Shown here: positions 24,815 through 34,200 of the stretch, one piece after another | Layout: the number at the start of each line of letters is the position of its first letter | Position numbering within the stretch: position 1 is the stretch's first letter | Assembly: GCF_001675285.1 (NCBI RefSeq) | Contig: NZ_LSGQ01000030.1 | Coordinates: forward strand, 674,867-738,866 | Direction of reading: 5' to 3' | DNA length: 64,000 nucleotides | Source: Elizabethkingia miricola | Lineage (GTDB): Bacteria; Bacteroidota; Bacteroidia; Flavobacteriales; Weeksellaceae | Program-made: the position numbers and the translations under genes | Notes under the pieces: generated by a model | The model's database searches: none | What the model was told of the DNA's origin: nothing | The model's input: the letters and a program-made list of their open reading frames with translations, nothing else

Positions 24815-25486
24815 CTAAAAAAATAAAAATTTCCATACTACCAAATGAGGTAAAATTTGGAGTGTGCAAATATACAAAAATTTATAATACCATTCTTTAG
24901 GAAGAGTAGGATTCCTGTTAAAAAGTAGAAATGCTATTTTGCCTGCAAAGATAAAAACCAGCATTCCGATGTAATAATTGAACACCCGGAAGTGGTCTAT
25001 AGGGTAGAAATAATGAACTAATGTAAGAGCACAAAATAGCAAAATAATAATACGGAAGAACTTGTTAATGTTGAAAGTGTATGACTTCCAGCGGTCTGCA
25101 TTGCCGGAGCTGGCAAAAAAGAGATAAGATAAAACACATTTTATTCCGTATAATAATAAGTAGGTAATAAAGATAAAACCAAACTTATTGAGAGTATAGC
25201 CGCCAAGGTTTATATGATCATTAATAAATCTTGGTACTACAGGGATATACTGCGATAAAAAAACAGATAAGATGAAAACATAAATAAAACCGGAAATAAA
25301 CCAGTTGATAAAGATATTGCTGCTGTCCTCAATAGAAAGCCGCAGATGTTCTACAAAAGAAATATCTTTATTCAGTACCCTGGACGATATAATATATATT
25401 ATAGCAATACCTAAGATACTGTAGATTACCCAGTCATTGTTTTCTACAATTCTAATCAATGATTTTTTTTGCAAAAGTACACACAT
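24815..25486 (-). CDS. DUF4271 membrane protein
   Basis: A 223-residue protein with about six hydrophobic segments (around 18-35, 55-80, 95-120, 135-152, 160-180 and 195-220). The start RIVENNDWVIYSILG and the spacing of helices match DUF4271, a Bacteroidota family of unknown function usually placed next to hemD. The ATG at 25486 gives a short extension MCVLLQKKS; a shorter start at the TTG of residue 10 is possible. It is divergent from the polyprenol-sugar synthase gene. Confidence 0.78.
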   Translation of the reverse strand: MCVLLQKKSLIRIVENNDWVIYSILGIAIIYIISSRVLNKDISFVEHLRLSIEDSSNIFINWFISGFIYVFILSVFLSQYIPVVPRFINDHINLGGYTLNKFGFIFITYLLLYGIKCVLSYLFFASSGNADRWKSYTFNINKFFRIIILLFCALTLVHYFYPIDHFRVFNYYIGMLVFIFAGKIAFLLFNRNPTLPKEWYYKFLYICTLQILPHLVVWKFLFF

Positions 25487-25520
25487 TCATCTCCTGTACA
25501 AAATTTAGATCAGAATAACT

Positions 25521-25528
25521 TATCTTTG
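25521..25528 (+). promoter_or_regulatory. -7 element before the polyprenol-sugar synthase gene
   Basis: TATCTTTG is an exact TAnnTTTG match ending 12 bases before the ATG at 25541. This supports the short start, because any upstream start would fall in the promoter. Confidence 0.6.
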
Positions 25529-25540
25529 TGCTCGATTTGT

Positions 25541-26257
25541 ATGAAAAAATTAGTTGTTATCCCAACTTTCAACGAGAAAGAAAACATTGCCGATATTATA
25601 AAAGCTGTAATGGATTTGCAGCAGGATTTTCATATTCTGGTGGTAGATGATTCCTCTCCGGATGGGACTGCCGGTATTGTAGAGGATCTTATGCTTATGT
25701 ATGCAGGGCAGGTTTTTCTTAGTGTAAGACAAGTAAAAGATGGATTAGGCAAGGCTTATATCCATGGGTTTAAATGGGCTTTGGAACATGGTTATGATTA
25801 TATATTCGAGATGGATGCCGATTTCTCGCACAATCCAAATGATCTGCCTAAGCTATATGAAGCTTGTCAGGATGCTGATATGACTATTGGATCGCGTTAT
25901 TCCAAAGGAGTGAATGTGGTAAACTGGCCTATGGGCAGAGTTTTGCTTTCTTACTTTGCTTCCAAATATGTACGTTTTATTTTGGGAGTGCCAATTCATG
26001 ATACAACTGCCGGATTTGTATGTTTTTCCAGAAAAGTACTGGAAGAAATAGGTTTAGACAAAATTAAATTAAGAGGTTACGGGTTTCAAATCGAGATGAA
26101 ATTCCGAACTTATAAAAAAGGCTTTAAAATTGTTGAAGTTCCTATTATTTTTACGGACAGAACTAAAGGTGAATCAAAAATGAGCGCAAATATTTTTCAG
26201 GAAGCTTTGTTTGGAGTGCTCAACCTGAAGTGGAAAAGTATAATAAACAGATTATGA
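25541..26257 (+). CDS. Polyprenol monophosphomannose synthase-like glycosyltransferase (GT2)
   Basis: A 238-residue family 2 glycosyltransferase of the DPM1 type. It has the nucleotide-binding start VVIPTFNEKENI, the metal motif EMDADFSHNP, and the TIGSRYSKG and KLRGYGFQIEMKFR segments typical of dolichol- or polyprenol-phosphate mannose synthases. It would move a sugar from a nucleotide donor to polyprenyl phosphate at the membrane, for use by envelope or glycoprotein enzymes; the sugar is not certain. The ATG at 25541 is chosen because the frame opens further upstream only through the promoter. Its stop overlaps the next start by 4 bases (ATGA). Confidence 0.9.
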   Translation: MKKLVVIPTFNEKENIADIIKAVMDLQQDFHILVVDDSSPDGTAGIVEDLMLMYAGQVFLSVRQVKDGLGKAYIHGFKWALEHGYDYIFEMDADFSHNPNDLPKLYEACQDADMTIGSRYSKGVNVVNWPMGRVLLSYFASKYVRFILGVPIHDTTAGFVCFSRKVLEEIGLDKIKLRGYGFQIEMKFRTYKKGFKIVEVPIIFTDRTKGESKMSANIFQEALFGVLNLKWKSIINRL

Positions 26258-26607
26258 GAAAACTGTTTTTTTTCATATTTATAGTGTTCCTGTCTGCATG
26301 CTCGCAGGTAGATAAACCAAAGAAGCTTATTTCTAAAGACGAAATGGCGGATATTTTCGTGGAGATGGCCATTTATGATGGGGCATTGAATATAAATCCG
26401 CAAGCTAATATGGAGGGGACAAGCAAATATATTTTGCAGCAGCATAAAATTACAGGAACTGTTTTTATGGATAGTTATAACTATTACTTATCCCAAAAAC
26501 AAATGGAATCTATTTTTGAATCGGCAGAAAAGAAGCTGATGAAAAAGGATCCAAAACTGGAAACGTATATAAAAAAGAAAAATAAAGGAACTGAAGTTCC
26601 GAAATAA
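26254..26607 (+). CDS. DUF4296 lipoprotein
   Basis: A 117-residue lipoprotein when started at the ATG overlapping the previous stop. The signal ends at the lipobox cysteine (VFLSACSQVD, C16). The mature domain contains ISKDEMADIFVEMAIYDGAL and a helical, Lys-rich C-terminus, which is the DUF4296 pattern of Bacteroidota. Function is unknown. It sits between the polyprenol-sugar synthase and tgt genes, with 3 bases before tgt, so all three are probably one operon. Confidence 0.82.
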   Translation: MRKLFFFIFIVFLSACSQVDKPKKLISKDEMADIFVEMAIYDGALNINPQANMEGTSKYILQQHKITGTVFMDSYNYYLSQKQMESIFESAEKKLMKKDPKLETYIKKKNKGTEVPK

Positions 26608-26610
26608 CAT

Positions 26611-27747
26611 ATGGAGAAGTTTTTTGAAGTAGAACAATTTTCAGCAAAAGGTAAAGCCAGAGCTGGTGTTATTACAACAGATCATGGTAAAATACAGACA
26701 CCTATATTTATGCCGGTGGGTACTGTTGCAACAGTAAAAACTGTTCATCAGAGAGAACTGAGAGATGATATTAAAGCTCAGATTATTCTGGGAAATACCT
26801 ACCACCTGTACCTGAGACCAGGTATGGACGTTATGCAGAATGCAGGAGGATTACATAAATTTATGAACTGGGAGTTTCCTATTCTTACAGATAGTGGTGG
26901 TTTTCAGGTTTTTTCCTTGGCTTCCAGCCGCAAGATGACAGAAGAGGGTGTGAAATTCAAATCTCACATCGACGGAAGTTATCATTTTATCTCACCTGAA
27001 GTTTCTATGGAAATTCAGCGTAAAATTGGCGCAGATATCTTTATGGCTTTTGATGAATGTACTCCATATCCATGTGAATACAATCAGGCAAAGCTCTCTA
27101 TGGAACTTACGCACAGATGGCTGAAGAGATGTATAGAATGGACGGAAAATAATCCTGAATATTATGGACACAAGCAAAGGTTGTTTCCGATTGTTCAGGG
27201 ATCTGTATATTCGGATCTTAGAAAAGCTTCCGCTGAAGTTATTGCCGAGGCAGGAGCTGAAGGGAATGCTATCGGTGGTCTTTCTGTCGGTGAACCGGAA
27301 GAGGAAATGTACAGAATTACAGATGAAGTAACAGATATTCTTCCTAAAGATAAGCCTCGTTATCTGATGGGGGTAGGAACGCCATGGAATATTCTGGAAT
27401 CTATAGGTAATGGTATCGATATGATGGATTGTGTAATGCCTACCCGTAATGCTAGAAATGGAATGTTGTTCACGTGGGGTGGTGTTATCAATATCAAGAA
27501 CGAAAAATGGAAGAATGATTTTTCTCCGTTAGATGAATTTGGTACATCGTACGTAGATCAGGAATATACAAAAGCATATGTAAGACACTTATTCTCAGCA
27601 AGAGAATACTTAGGAAAACAGATAGCTTCTATTCATAATCTTGCTTTTTATTTAGATTTGGTAAAAGTCGCAAGAGAACATATCTTAGCGGGAGATTTCT
27701 ATGAATGGAAAGATAGCATTATTCCACAACTAAAAAGCAGAATGTAG
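26611..27747 (+). CDS. tgt: tRNA-guanine transglycosylase without zinc cysteines
   Basis: A 378-residue TIM-barrel enzyme that exchanges guanine-34 for a queuine precursor in tRNAs for Asp, Asn, His and Tyr. D94 in TDSGGFQVFSL and the nucleophile D273 in MMDCVMPTRNARNG are present, as is GGLSVGEPEEEM. The region where the CxCxxC zinc ligands normally lie (about 305-325) reads SPLDEFGTSYVDQEYTKAY and has no cysteine, although the fourth ligand position H342 is kept. I believe this is a lineage trait rather than damage, since the frame and both catalytic aspartates are intact. It is followed by lptG after 3 bases. Confidence 0.93.
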   Translation: MEKFFEVEQFSAKGKARAGVITTDHGKIQTPIFMPVGTVATVKTVHQRELRDDIKAQIILGNTYHLYLRPGMDVMQNAGGLHKFMNWEFPILTDSGGFQVFSLASSRKMTEEGVKFKSHIDGSYHFISPEVSMEIQRKIGADIFMAFDECTPYPCEYNQAKLSMELTHRWLKRCIEWTENNPEYYGHKQRLFPIVQGSVYSDLRKASAEVIAEAGAEGNAIGGLSVGEPEEEMYRITDEVTDILPKDKPRYLMGVGTPWNILESIGNGIDMMDCVMPTRNARNGMLFTWGGVINIKNEKWKNDFSPLDEFGTSYVDQEYTKAYVRHLFSAREYLGKQIASIHNLAFYLDLVKVAREHILAGDFYEWKDSIIPQLKSRM

Positions 27748-27750
27748 TCC

Positions 27751-28845
27751 TTGAAGATTATAGATAAATATATTATCCGGAAATTCCTGGGAACCCTGGG
27801 ATTTATGTTGGCATTGCTGTCTATTATTGTATTGGTAATAGACGTTCAGGCAAAGATTCCGCGTATTGAAAGTAATGGTTTTACAACAAGTTACTTTCTG
27901 ATTCATTTTTACCCGTACTGGTTAATATATCTCGTTATAACCTTTATGTCTATTCTGGTATTTATTTCGGTTATTTTCTTTACATCTAGAATGGCCAATA
28001 ATACCGAAATTGTGGCTATTATTAGTAGTGGGGCCAGCTTCCACAGATTTGCCAAGCCTTATCTTATTGCTGCTTTATTACTGGCTTTTTCTGCACTGGC
28101 AATTAATCACTTTATACTGCCATGGGCGAATATTAAGAAAAACAAGCTAATCATTTATACCTATAGTGCGGCTAACAGAAGTAAATTTACGGATAGTCGT
28201 CAGATTTCTACGCAGTTGTCGCCTACAGAGTATGTTTTTATCAATAGTTATAATCCTAAAGAAAAAAGGGGCTTCTCCTATCTTTATCAGAAATTTGATA
28301 AAAACCGACGACTTATTTATCAGCTTACTTCAAGCGATATGGTTTGGGAAGAAAAGAAGAAAAGCTTCATGCTGACCAACTATTACGAAAAATGGGTGAA
28401 TAAAGATGATACGGAGAAACTAGCTAAAGGAGATATAAAGTACCAGAAGCTGGGTGCGTCTCCCGAAGAAATTTTCCCGGATGAGCTTGTCGGTGAAAAC
28501 AAAACTACGCCCGAGCTTATTAAGTTTATCAATAACGAAAGAAGGAAAGGTAATGCAAATGTCGCTGCCTATCAGAATGAGCTGCATTTGCGTACTGCTA
28601 TGCCTTTTTCTATTATTATACTATCATTTCTGGCACTCTCACTTTCTTCCCAGAAGAAAAGAGGTGGACTTGGAGCAAACCTGGCAATTGGTATTGCTTT
28701 GGCCTTTGTCTTTGTTTTCTCGTTCGAGGTGCTGAAACTGGTTTCTTCTTCACAAACTTTATCGCCTTTGGTGGCTATGTGGCTTCCGAATATTGTATTT
28801 GCTCCGATTGCGTTCTATCTATACTGGAAGCGTGCTAATCAGTAA
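27751..28845 (+). CDS. lptG: LptF/LptG-family lipopolysaccharide export permease
   Basis: A 364-residue YjgP/YjgQ permease. It starts MKIIDKYIIRKFLGTLG with transmembrane helices at about 13-32, 55-78 and 98-118, a periplasmic beta-jellyroll region (about 130-275), and three helices at the end (about 280-300, 310-330, 335-355). It forms the membrane part of the LptB2FG transporter that extracts LPS from the inner membrane. The start codon is TTG, 3 bases after the tgt stop. The last 7 bases overlap the end of birA on the other strand. LptF versus LptG cannot be settled from this gene alone. Confidence 0.88.
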   Translation: MKIIDKYIIRKFLGTLGFMLALLSIIVLVIDVQAKIPRIESNGFTTSYFLIHFYPYWLIYLVITFMSILVFISVIFFTSRMANNTEIVAIISSGASFHRFAKPYLIAALLLAFSALAINHFILPWANIKKNKLIIYTYSAANRSKFTDSRQISTQLSPTEYVFINSYNPKEKRGFSYLYQKFDKNRRLIYQLTSSDMVWEEKKKSFMLTNYYEKWVNKDDTEKLAKGDIKYQKLGASPEEIFPDELVGENKTTPELIKFINNERRKGNANVAAYQNELHLRTAMPFSIIILSFLALSLSSQKKRGGLGANLAIGIALAFVFVFSFEVLKLVSSSQTLSPLVAMWLPNIVFAPIAFYLYWKRANQ

Positions 28846-29558
28846 AGCAGAGTGATTTCTTTGTGGAAAAACTTTTTCATTTCATCTTCATTTTCCAGTT
28901 CTACATTTAGATAACAACCTTTGTCAACATATCTTATGATGCCATTTTGTCTGATATTGTTAATCTCAAACACGGATATCTGGTCTTTTCGGAACAATGC
29001 CTCGTTGTATCGTGCCAGCACTTCCTCATCTGAAGGAAACTGAACAAGATGTTCTGAAAAATGATTGTGCATGTCTTCTGCAAACTGGTGCAGGTCGAAG
29101 CTTAAACCGGTTTGTGTCTTTATAGAACCCGCTTTTGTAATCTCTTCAAAATTATCCTGAAGAACATTTACACCGAAACCGGCAATATAATAATCAACAT
29201 GTTCCACAGTAATTTTCTCTATGAGAATTCCCACAATTTTTTTATTTTGCAGAATTATATCGTTGGGCCACTTTACTTTTGCCTCTTTATCGGTAATTTT
29301 GACAATAAAGTCACGAAGTAACAAAGCGGTATAGAAGTTGAATAGATTTGGAGACAATCTCACTAGCTTTGTTGGTAAGATAAAAGAATAAGCCACGTTC
29401 TTATCTTTTGGGATTTTCCAGGTGTTGCCATATTGTCCACGTCCTTTGGTCTGGTCGAATGTATATACTGAGGATATTCCTGTAGCGTTTGGATTTGCAA
29501 GTTCAGAAACGATATCGTTTGTGGATCCAACACTTGGAAGGTAAAGCAGGCTGTTCAT
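28839..29558 (-). CDS. birA: Biotin--[acetyl-CoA carboxylase] ligase
   Basis: A 239-residue biotin protein ligase. Visible family motifs are the N-terminal LPSVGSTNDIV, the biotinyl-AMP loop KGRGQYGNTW, VKWPNDI with the ligase lysine, and KIVGILIE. It attaches biotin to the carboxyl carrier protein of acetyl-CoA carboxylase. There is no N-terminal helix-turn-helix, so it is a class I ligase without repressor function. Its 3' end overlaps lptG tail to tail by 7 bases. Confidence 0.94.
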   Translation of the reverse strand: MNSLLYLPSVGSTNDIVSELANPNATGISSVYTFDQTKGRGQYGNTWKIPKDKNVAYSFILPTKLVRLSPNLFNFYTALLLRDFIVKITDKEAKVKWPNDIILQNKKIVGILIEKITVEHVDYYIAGFGVNVLQDNFEEITKAGSIKTQTGLSFDLHQFAEDMHNHFSEHLVQFPSDEEVLARYNEALFRKDQISVFEINNIRQNGIIRYVDKGCYLNVELENEDEMKKFFHKEITLLY

Positions 29559-29598
29559 TTTTTAAAGCTAATTAAAGAGGATTTGAGATAAAAAAAAG

Positions 29599-29606
29599 TA
29601 ACTTTG
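29599..29606 (+). promoter_or_regulatory. -7 element of the rsfS-ftsH unit
   Basis: TAACTTTG matches TAnnTTTG and ends 20 bases before the rsfS start. The nearest TTTG (29582-29585) is only 13 bases upstream, shorter than usual. Confidence 0.5.
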
Positions 29607-29626
29607 CAAATATTACAATTTTTTGA

Positions 29627-29989
29627 ATGAGTAAAAATACAGAAAAACAGCAACTAATAGACAAAATACTAGAAGCGATTCAGGATACTAAAGGTGAGGA
29701 TATCCAAGTTCTTGATCTCTCGCATATTGAAAATACAGTTGCCGATACATTTATTATATGTAGTGCCAATTCTAATACACAGGTTTCAGCAATCGCAGGA
29801 AATGTAGAAAAGAAAGTAAGAAATGAACTACAGGATCGTCCATGGCATGTGGAAGGTGCTGAAAACTCATTGTGGGTATTAGTAGACTATGTATCGGTTG
29901 TTGTGCATATCTTCCAAAGACATATTCGTGAATATTACGATATTGAAAGCCTTTGGGGAGATGCCAAAGTCACAAAAATAGAATCTTAA
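29627..29989 (+). CDS. rsfS: Ribosome silencing factor RsfS
   Basis: A 120-residue protein of the RsfS/Iojap family, which binds ribosomal protein L14 and blocks subunit joining in slow growth. The core VLDLSHIENTVADTFIICSANSNTQV and the WHVEGAENSLWVLVDY and VVVHIFQRHIREYYDIESLWGDA segments are typical. Length is normal. It leads a unit with ftsH, LUD protein, cdsA and psd in the same direction (36-base gap before ftsH). Confidence 0.95.
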   Translation: MSKNTEKQQLIDKILEAIQDTKGEDIQVLDLSHIENTVADTFIICSANSNTQVSAIAGNVEKKVRNELQDRPWHVEGAENSLWVLVDYVSVVVHIFQRHIREYYDIESLWGDAKVTKIES

Positions 29990-30025
29990 CAGAGAGAACG
30001 CTCTCCTAATTATTTAAAAGAAGTA

Positions 30026-31999
30026 ATGAAAAGTAAAGGATTTAATTGGTTTTATTTAATCTTTGCAGCAGTATTGCTTATGCTTTTCCTTCCTGGTTTA
30101 ATGTCTTCATCGGACACCAGAAAACTAGACGAGAAAAGTTTTTATGCATTATTGAGCCAAAATAAAATCAAAAATGTTGTCGTATTAAAGGATACAGACG
30201 TTGCTCAGGTTTTTTTAACACCTGAAGCTAAAAATGATCCTGCATTGGCTAAGAAGAAAACGACTCCGTCGCCAATGATGGGATTCATGAAAGAAAACCC
30301 GGATTTTACTGTAAATATTGGTGACCTGAAGTATTTTCAGGAACGCTATAACGCTATCACAGATAAAGATTCAAATATCAAATCCAAACTTACGTTCGAT
30401 ACGGAAAGTTCTCCATGGAGCAGTTTCCTTATGAATATTCTGGTGTGGGTAGGTATTATGATTCTGTTCTATTATATCTTCTTCAGAAAGATAGCTGGTG
30501 GCTCAGGTGGAGCTGGTGGCCAAATCTTTAACATTGGGAAATCGAGAGCGAAACTTTTTGATGAAAAAGAAAAAGTAAATGTTAGCTTCAAAGATGTTGC
30601 TGGCTTAGAAGGTGCCAAGGAAGAAGTGCAGGAAGTTGTAGACTTTCTGAAAAACTCTGATAAATACACTAAGTTAGGTGGTAAGATACCAAAAGGTGTT
30701 CTTTTAGTAGGCCCTCCGGGAACAGGTAAAACCTTATTGGCAAAAGCTGTAGCTGGTGAAGCAAAAGTTCCTTTCTTCTCACTTTCAGGTTCCGATTTTG
30801 TGGAAATGTTTGTAGGAGTAGGAGCATCCAGAGTACGTGACCTTTTTGCACAGGCAAAAGCGAAATCTCCGGCGATTATATTTATCGATGAGATCGACGC
30901 TATTGGTAGAGCCAGAGGTCGTGGAAATATTACAGGTGGTAACGACGAAAGAGAAAATACACTAAACCAGTTGTTGACAGAAATGGATGGTTTCGGAACA
31001 GATACCAACGTTATTGTAATGGCCGCAACTAACCGTGCAGATATCCTGGATAAAGCATTAATGCGTGCAGGACGTTTTGACAGATCTATTTATGTGGATC
31101 TTCCTGAATTGCACGAGCGTAAGCAAATCTTTAATGTTCACCTTAAGAAAATTAAACTGGATTCTTCTGTAGATGTTGACTTCCTTGCGAAGCAAACACC
31201 TGGATTCAGTGGAGCGGATATTGCCAATGTTTGTAACGAAGCAGCTCTTATCGCGGCTAGAAACGGACATGAATCTGTAAATAAACAAGACTTCCTGGAT
31301 GCTGTTGACAGAATTATTGGTGGTCTTGAAAAGAAAAATAAAGCGATCAAACCATCTGAAAAACGTAGAGTTGCTTTCCACGAAGCAGGTCACGCTACTG
31401 TAAGTTGGTTGGTAGAGCATGCAGCACCTTTGCTAAAGGTTACAATTGTACCAAGAGGACGTTCTCTTGGAGCAGCATGGTATCTTCCGGAAGAAAGACA
31501 ACTTACTACAACTGAACAAATGTTGGACGAAATGTGTGCAACATTAGGTGGTAGAGCTGCAGAGCAGGTTGTATTCGGAAATATCTCTACAGGGGCCCTT
31601 TCTGATTTGGAAAGAGTAACTAAGCAGGCACAGGCAATGGTAACAATCTATGGGCTAAGTGATGCTGTAGGTAACCTGTCTTATTATGACAGCTCAGGTC
31701 AGCAGGAATACTCTTTTGGAAAACCATATTCAGAAGAAACTGCGAAGCTTATTGATAAGGAAATTTCCAAAATTGTAGAGTCTCAGTATCAGAGAGCTGT
31801 AGAAATTCTTTCAACTCATCGCAATAAATTGGATGCTTTAGCGTCTAAGTTATTAGATAAGGAAGTTATTTTTAGAGAAGATCTGGAGGAAATCTTTGGA
31901 AAAAGAGCCTGGGATCCGGAGTTAACAGAGCAACCACTCTCTGCGACGACAGAGAATGATACTGTTAGCCCAATAAATGAGGAAGCAAAAGAGCTTTAA
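30026..31999 (+). CDS. ftsH: ATP-dependent zinc metalloprotease FtsH
   Basis: A 657-residue membrane AAA+ protease. Two transmembrane helices (about 6-24 and 137-155) flank a periplasmic domain; the AAA domain has Walker A GPPGTGKT, Walker [13 protein letters not shown] and the second region of homology [20 protein letters not shown]; the peptidase domain has the zinc motif HEAGH (H452, E453, H456). It degrades unstable membrane and regulatory proteins. In the peptidase domain the family sequence [14 protein letters not shown] is seen, with AW where many have GY. It is followed by a LUD-domain gene after 46 bases. Confidence 0.97.
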   Translation: MKSKGFNWFYLIFAAVLLMLFLPGLMSSSDTRKLDEKSFYALLSQNKIKNVVVLKDTDVAQVFLTPEAKNDPALAKKKTTPSPMMGFMKENPDFTVNIGDLKYFQERYNAITDKDSNIKSKLTFDTESSPWSSFLMNILVWVGIMILFYYIFFRKIAGGSGGAGGQIFNIGKSRAKLFDEKEKVNVSFKDVAGLEGAKEEVQEVVDFLKNSDKYTKLGGKIPKGVLLVGPPGTGKTLLAKAVAGEAKVPFFSLSGSDFVEMFVGVGASRVRDLFAQAKAKSPAIIFIDEIDAIGRARGRGNITGGNDERENTLNQLLTEMDGFGTDTNVIVMAATNRADILDKALMRAGRFDRSIYVDLPELHERKQIFNVHLKKIKLDSSVDVDFLAKQTPGFSGADIANVCNEAALIAARNGHESVNKQDFLDAVDRIIGGLEKKNKAIKPSEKRRVAFHEAGHATVSWLVEHAAPLLKVTIVPRGRSLGAAWYLPEERQLTTTEQMLDEMCATLGGRAAEQVVFGNISTGALSDLERVTKQAQAMVTIYGLSDAVGNLSYYDSSGQQEYSFGKPYSEETAKLIDKEISKIVESQYQRAVEILSTHRNKLDALASKLLDKEVIFREDLEEIFGKRAWDPELTEQPLSATTENDTVSPINEEAKEL

Positions 32000-32045
32000 T
32001 TAAAAATAATTTTTATTTTTGTTAGGCTAATTAAAAATATTCAGA

Positions 32046-32624
32046 TTGAGCATTTTTAAAAAAATTGTTAATAAACTGTTTAATAAAGACGAGGAGGAGG
32101 AAATAACTTCTGTTCGTCTGGGGGATCAACTGAAAAATGCTGATCTCGACTATAAATTTGCTCAACTTTTTACACATTCAGGAGGTTATTTTAACTATTG
32201 TGCGGACGAGGCAGAGGCTCTTCAAGCTTTGAATAGTATACTCAAACTTGAACAGGTAAAATCTGTTTTCTGCTGCGACGAAGATTTACAAAACTTCCTG
32301 GATGTTGTAAAAGTTCCTTACACCGAAAGTCTGGAACTTATAAACGATACTGCCTTTATTTCATGCGAATATCTTATCGCTTTCGATGGCAGAATCATGT
32401 TGTCTTATAACAATATCAGACATTTTCCTTCATCTTCATTACCCGAGAAGATCATTATTATAGCAAACGTCTCTCAGATTGTTGCTAACCTCAACGACGC
32501 TATGATGAAAGTTAAGCGCAGAGGAACCCTGAAAAATCTTACATCAATTAGTGGAAATATTTCCAAATTAGATTCTCCTAACCCGGATAATACTAAACTT
32601 TTCTTACTTTTGCTGGAAGATTAA
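32046..32624 (+). CDS. LUD-domain protein (LutC/YkgG-like)
   Basis: A 192-residue protein whose C-terminal part (about 65-190, with VFCCDEDLQNFLD, CEYLIAFDGRIMLSYN and LPEKIIIIANVSQIV) fits the LUD fold of LutC/YkgG. LutC acts with LutA and LutB in lactate oxidation, but neither partner is near. The start is a TTG codon. Flavobacteria keep this gene between ftsH and cdsA, which hints at a role in membrane upkeep, though this is only context. An 11-base gap leads to cdsA. Confidence 0.78.
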   Translation: MSIFKKIVNKLFNKDEEEEITSVRLGDQLKNADLDYKFAQLFTHSGGYFNYCADEAEALQALNSILKLEQVKSVFCCDEDLQNFLDVVKVPYTESLELINDTAFISCEYLIAFDGRIMLSYNNIRHFPSSSLPEKIIIIANVSQIVANLNDAMMKVKRRGTLKNLTSISGNISKLDSPNPDNTKLFLLLLED

Positions 32625-32635
32625 AAGGCATCATT

Positions 32636-33508
32636 TTGGATAAAAATCTCATACAGCGTCTTATTTCAGGACTGATATACGGATTGGTTATTTTTCTGTG
32701 TACAACCCATTACGGCTCCACACTTATTTTAAAAACATTTTCAGTATCTGTTAATCAGTCTTATCTGTATTACGGATTGATGACTTTTTTTGTAGTCGTT
32801 GGCGTTTATGAATGTGTGAAGATTACAAAATTAAAATCCTGGTTATGGATTCTTATAACCGTTATTCTTGGCGGATACATCTATTACAGATTTTCTTATA
32901 AATTTTTCTATCAGTATTTCTATTTAGGAATTAACATGATGGATATTTTTGGTATTATACTTATGGCATTGGCCATGATTACTATTTTCAAGTTTCCGCA
33001 GGAAATTAAAAACGATAATGGTAAAATGATCTTTACCATCCTGTATGTAACAATTCCTTTTGGCTTTGCACTTGGGTTACCAGATTTTTTACCTTATGAT
33101 ACCCACTTCAGCTGGGAGGCTTTTATGCTGTTTGTCCTGATCTGGAGTAGCGATTCTTTTGCATATTTTGCCGGTAGATTGTTTGGTAAGCATAAAATGG
33201 CGCCAACGATCAGCCCTAAAAAAACATGGGAAGGTTTTGCCGGTGGTGTTGTATGTACAGTGATTTTAGGCTATTTTATTGAATATAAATTCCCTGAAAT
33301 GAAAGGAAACTGGATGGTGGTTGGACTTTTAGTTGCTATCTTTGCACCGTTGGGAGATTTGGTAGAGTCACAGCTCAAAAGAACTTTCAATGTAAAAGAT
33401 TCGGGGAATATAATCCCGGGGCACGGAGGTGTATTGGACAGGCTGGACAGCTTTATACTTTGCGCTCCTGTCGTTTATGTTTATTTTATGATTTTAACAA
33501 GGTTTTAG
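32636..33508 (+). CDS. cdsA: Phosphatidate cytidylyltransferase
   Basis: A 290-residue polytopic membrane enzyme that makes CDP-diacylglycerol from phosphatidic acid and CTP. About eight hydrophobic segments are visible. The family signature spans PTISPKKTWEGFAGG, LGDLVESQLKR, and the metal-binding NIIPGHGGVLDRLDS. The start codon is TTG. The stop TAG abuts the psd ATG with no spacing, so CDP-DAG synthesis and phosphatidylserine decarboxylation are co-expressed. Confidence 0.93.
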   Translation: MDKNLIQRLISGLIYGLVIFLCTTHYGSTLILKTFSVSVNQSYLYYGLMTFFVVVGVYECVKITKLKSWLWILITVILGGYIYYRFSYKFFYQYFYLGINMMDIFGIILMALAMITIFKFPQEIKNDNGKMIFTILYVTIPFGFALGLPDFLPYDTHFSWEAFMLFVLIWSSDSFAYFAGRLFGKHKMAPTISPKKTWEGFAGGVVCTVILGYFIEYKFPEMKGNWMVVGLLVAIFAPLGDLVESQLKRTFNVKDSGNIIPGHGGVLDRLDSFILCAPVVYVYFMILTRF

Positions 33509-34171
33509 ATGAAATTTCACAAAGAAGGTAAAGGTACTTTACTTACGGTTTTATTAGCCATTATTATTATTTCAGGAGTTAGTATCTACTTTCTGGAGAT
33601 GTGGTCATTGCTTATTATTATACCATTACTGGTATTGTATGGTTTTGTAATGTGGTTCTTCAGAAATCCTGAAAGAAATATTCTGGATCAGGTGGATAAC
33701 GTTATTGCTCCGGTAGATGGTAAAGTAGTAATGATAAAGAAGGTTTTCGAAGGAGAAGTTCTTCAGCAGGAATGTCTGCAGATTTCTATCTTTATGTCAC
33801 CGCTTAATGTACACGTTTGCCGTTATCCGGTTACAGGGGAAGTAACATATAAAAAATACCATAAAGGTAAATATCTTGTGGCATGGCATGAGAAATCCTC
33901 TGAGCTTAATGAAAGAACAACTATGGCAGTTAAAACTTTAACAGGTGCCAATGTTGTGTTCAGACAAATTGCAGGATATGTGGCTAGACGTATCGTATTC
34001 TATCCGGAAATCGGAGATTCTGCAAAAGCCGGGCATGAATATGGTTTTATTAAATTCGGTTCCAGAATGGACGTTTTCCTGCCTTTGGACACAGAAGTGA
34101 TCTGTAAGATAGGAGATATTACAAAAGGAGGTATAGACGTTATTGCAAAGCTTCCTACAGAAAATAAATAA
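33509..34171 (+). CDS. psd: Phosphatidylserine decarboxylase proenzyme
   Basis: A 220-residue short-type decarboxylase that forms phosphatidylethanolamine. Two hydrophobic helices (about 11-28 and 32-50) anchor it. The self-cleavage site is G184-S185 in KFGSRMD, giving the pyruvoyl group on S185; this FGSR type is shared with the short, archaetidylserine-like Psd group. VDGKV and MSPLNVHVCRYP are also typical. It directly follows cdsA and ends the operon with a terminator. A phosphatidylserine synthase gene is not in the window. Confidence 0.94.
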   Translation: MKFHKEGKGTLLTVLLAIIIISGVSIYFLEMWSLLIIIPLLVLYGFVMWFFRNPERNILDQVDNVIAPVDGKVVMIKKVFEGEVLQQECLQISIFMSPLNVHVCRYPVTGEVTYKKYHKGKYLVAWHEKSSELNERTTMAVKTLTGANVVFRQIAGYVARRIVFYPEIGDSAKAGHEYGFIKFGSRMDVFLPLDTEVICKIGDITKGGIDVIAKLPTENK

Positions 34172-34200
34172 ATCTTCGTTAGCAAGATTAGAATAATAAA

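Noticed and set aside
25469..25540. Upstream extension of the polyprenol-sugar synthase gene
   Set aside because: The extension runs through the -7 element at 25521-25528 and overlaps the divergent DUF4271 gene; the ATG at 25541 fits the family start.
30472..31008. A 178-codon minus-strand ORF opposite ftsH
   Set aside because: Antisense to the highly conserved AAA domain; Ser/Pro-rich composition is typical of a shadow frame.
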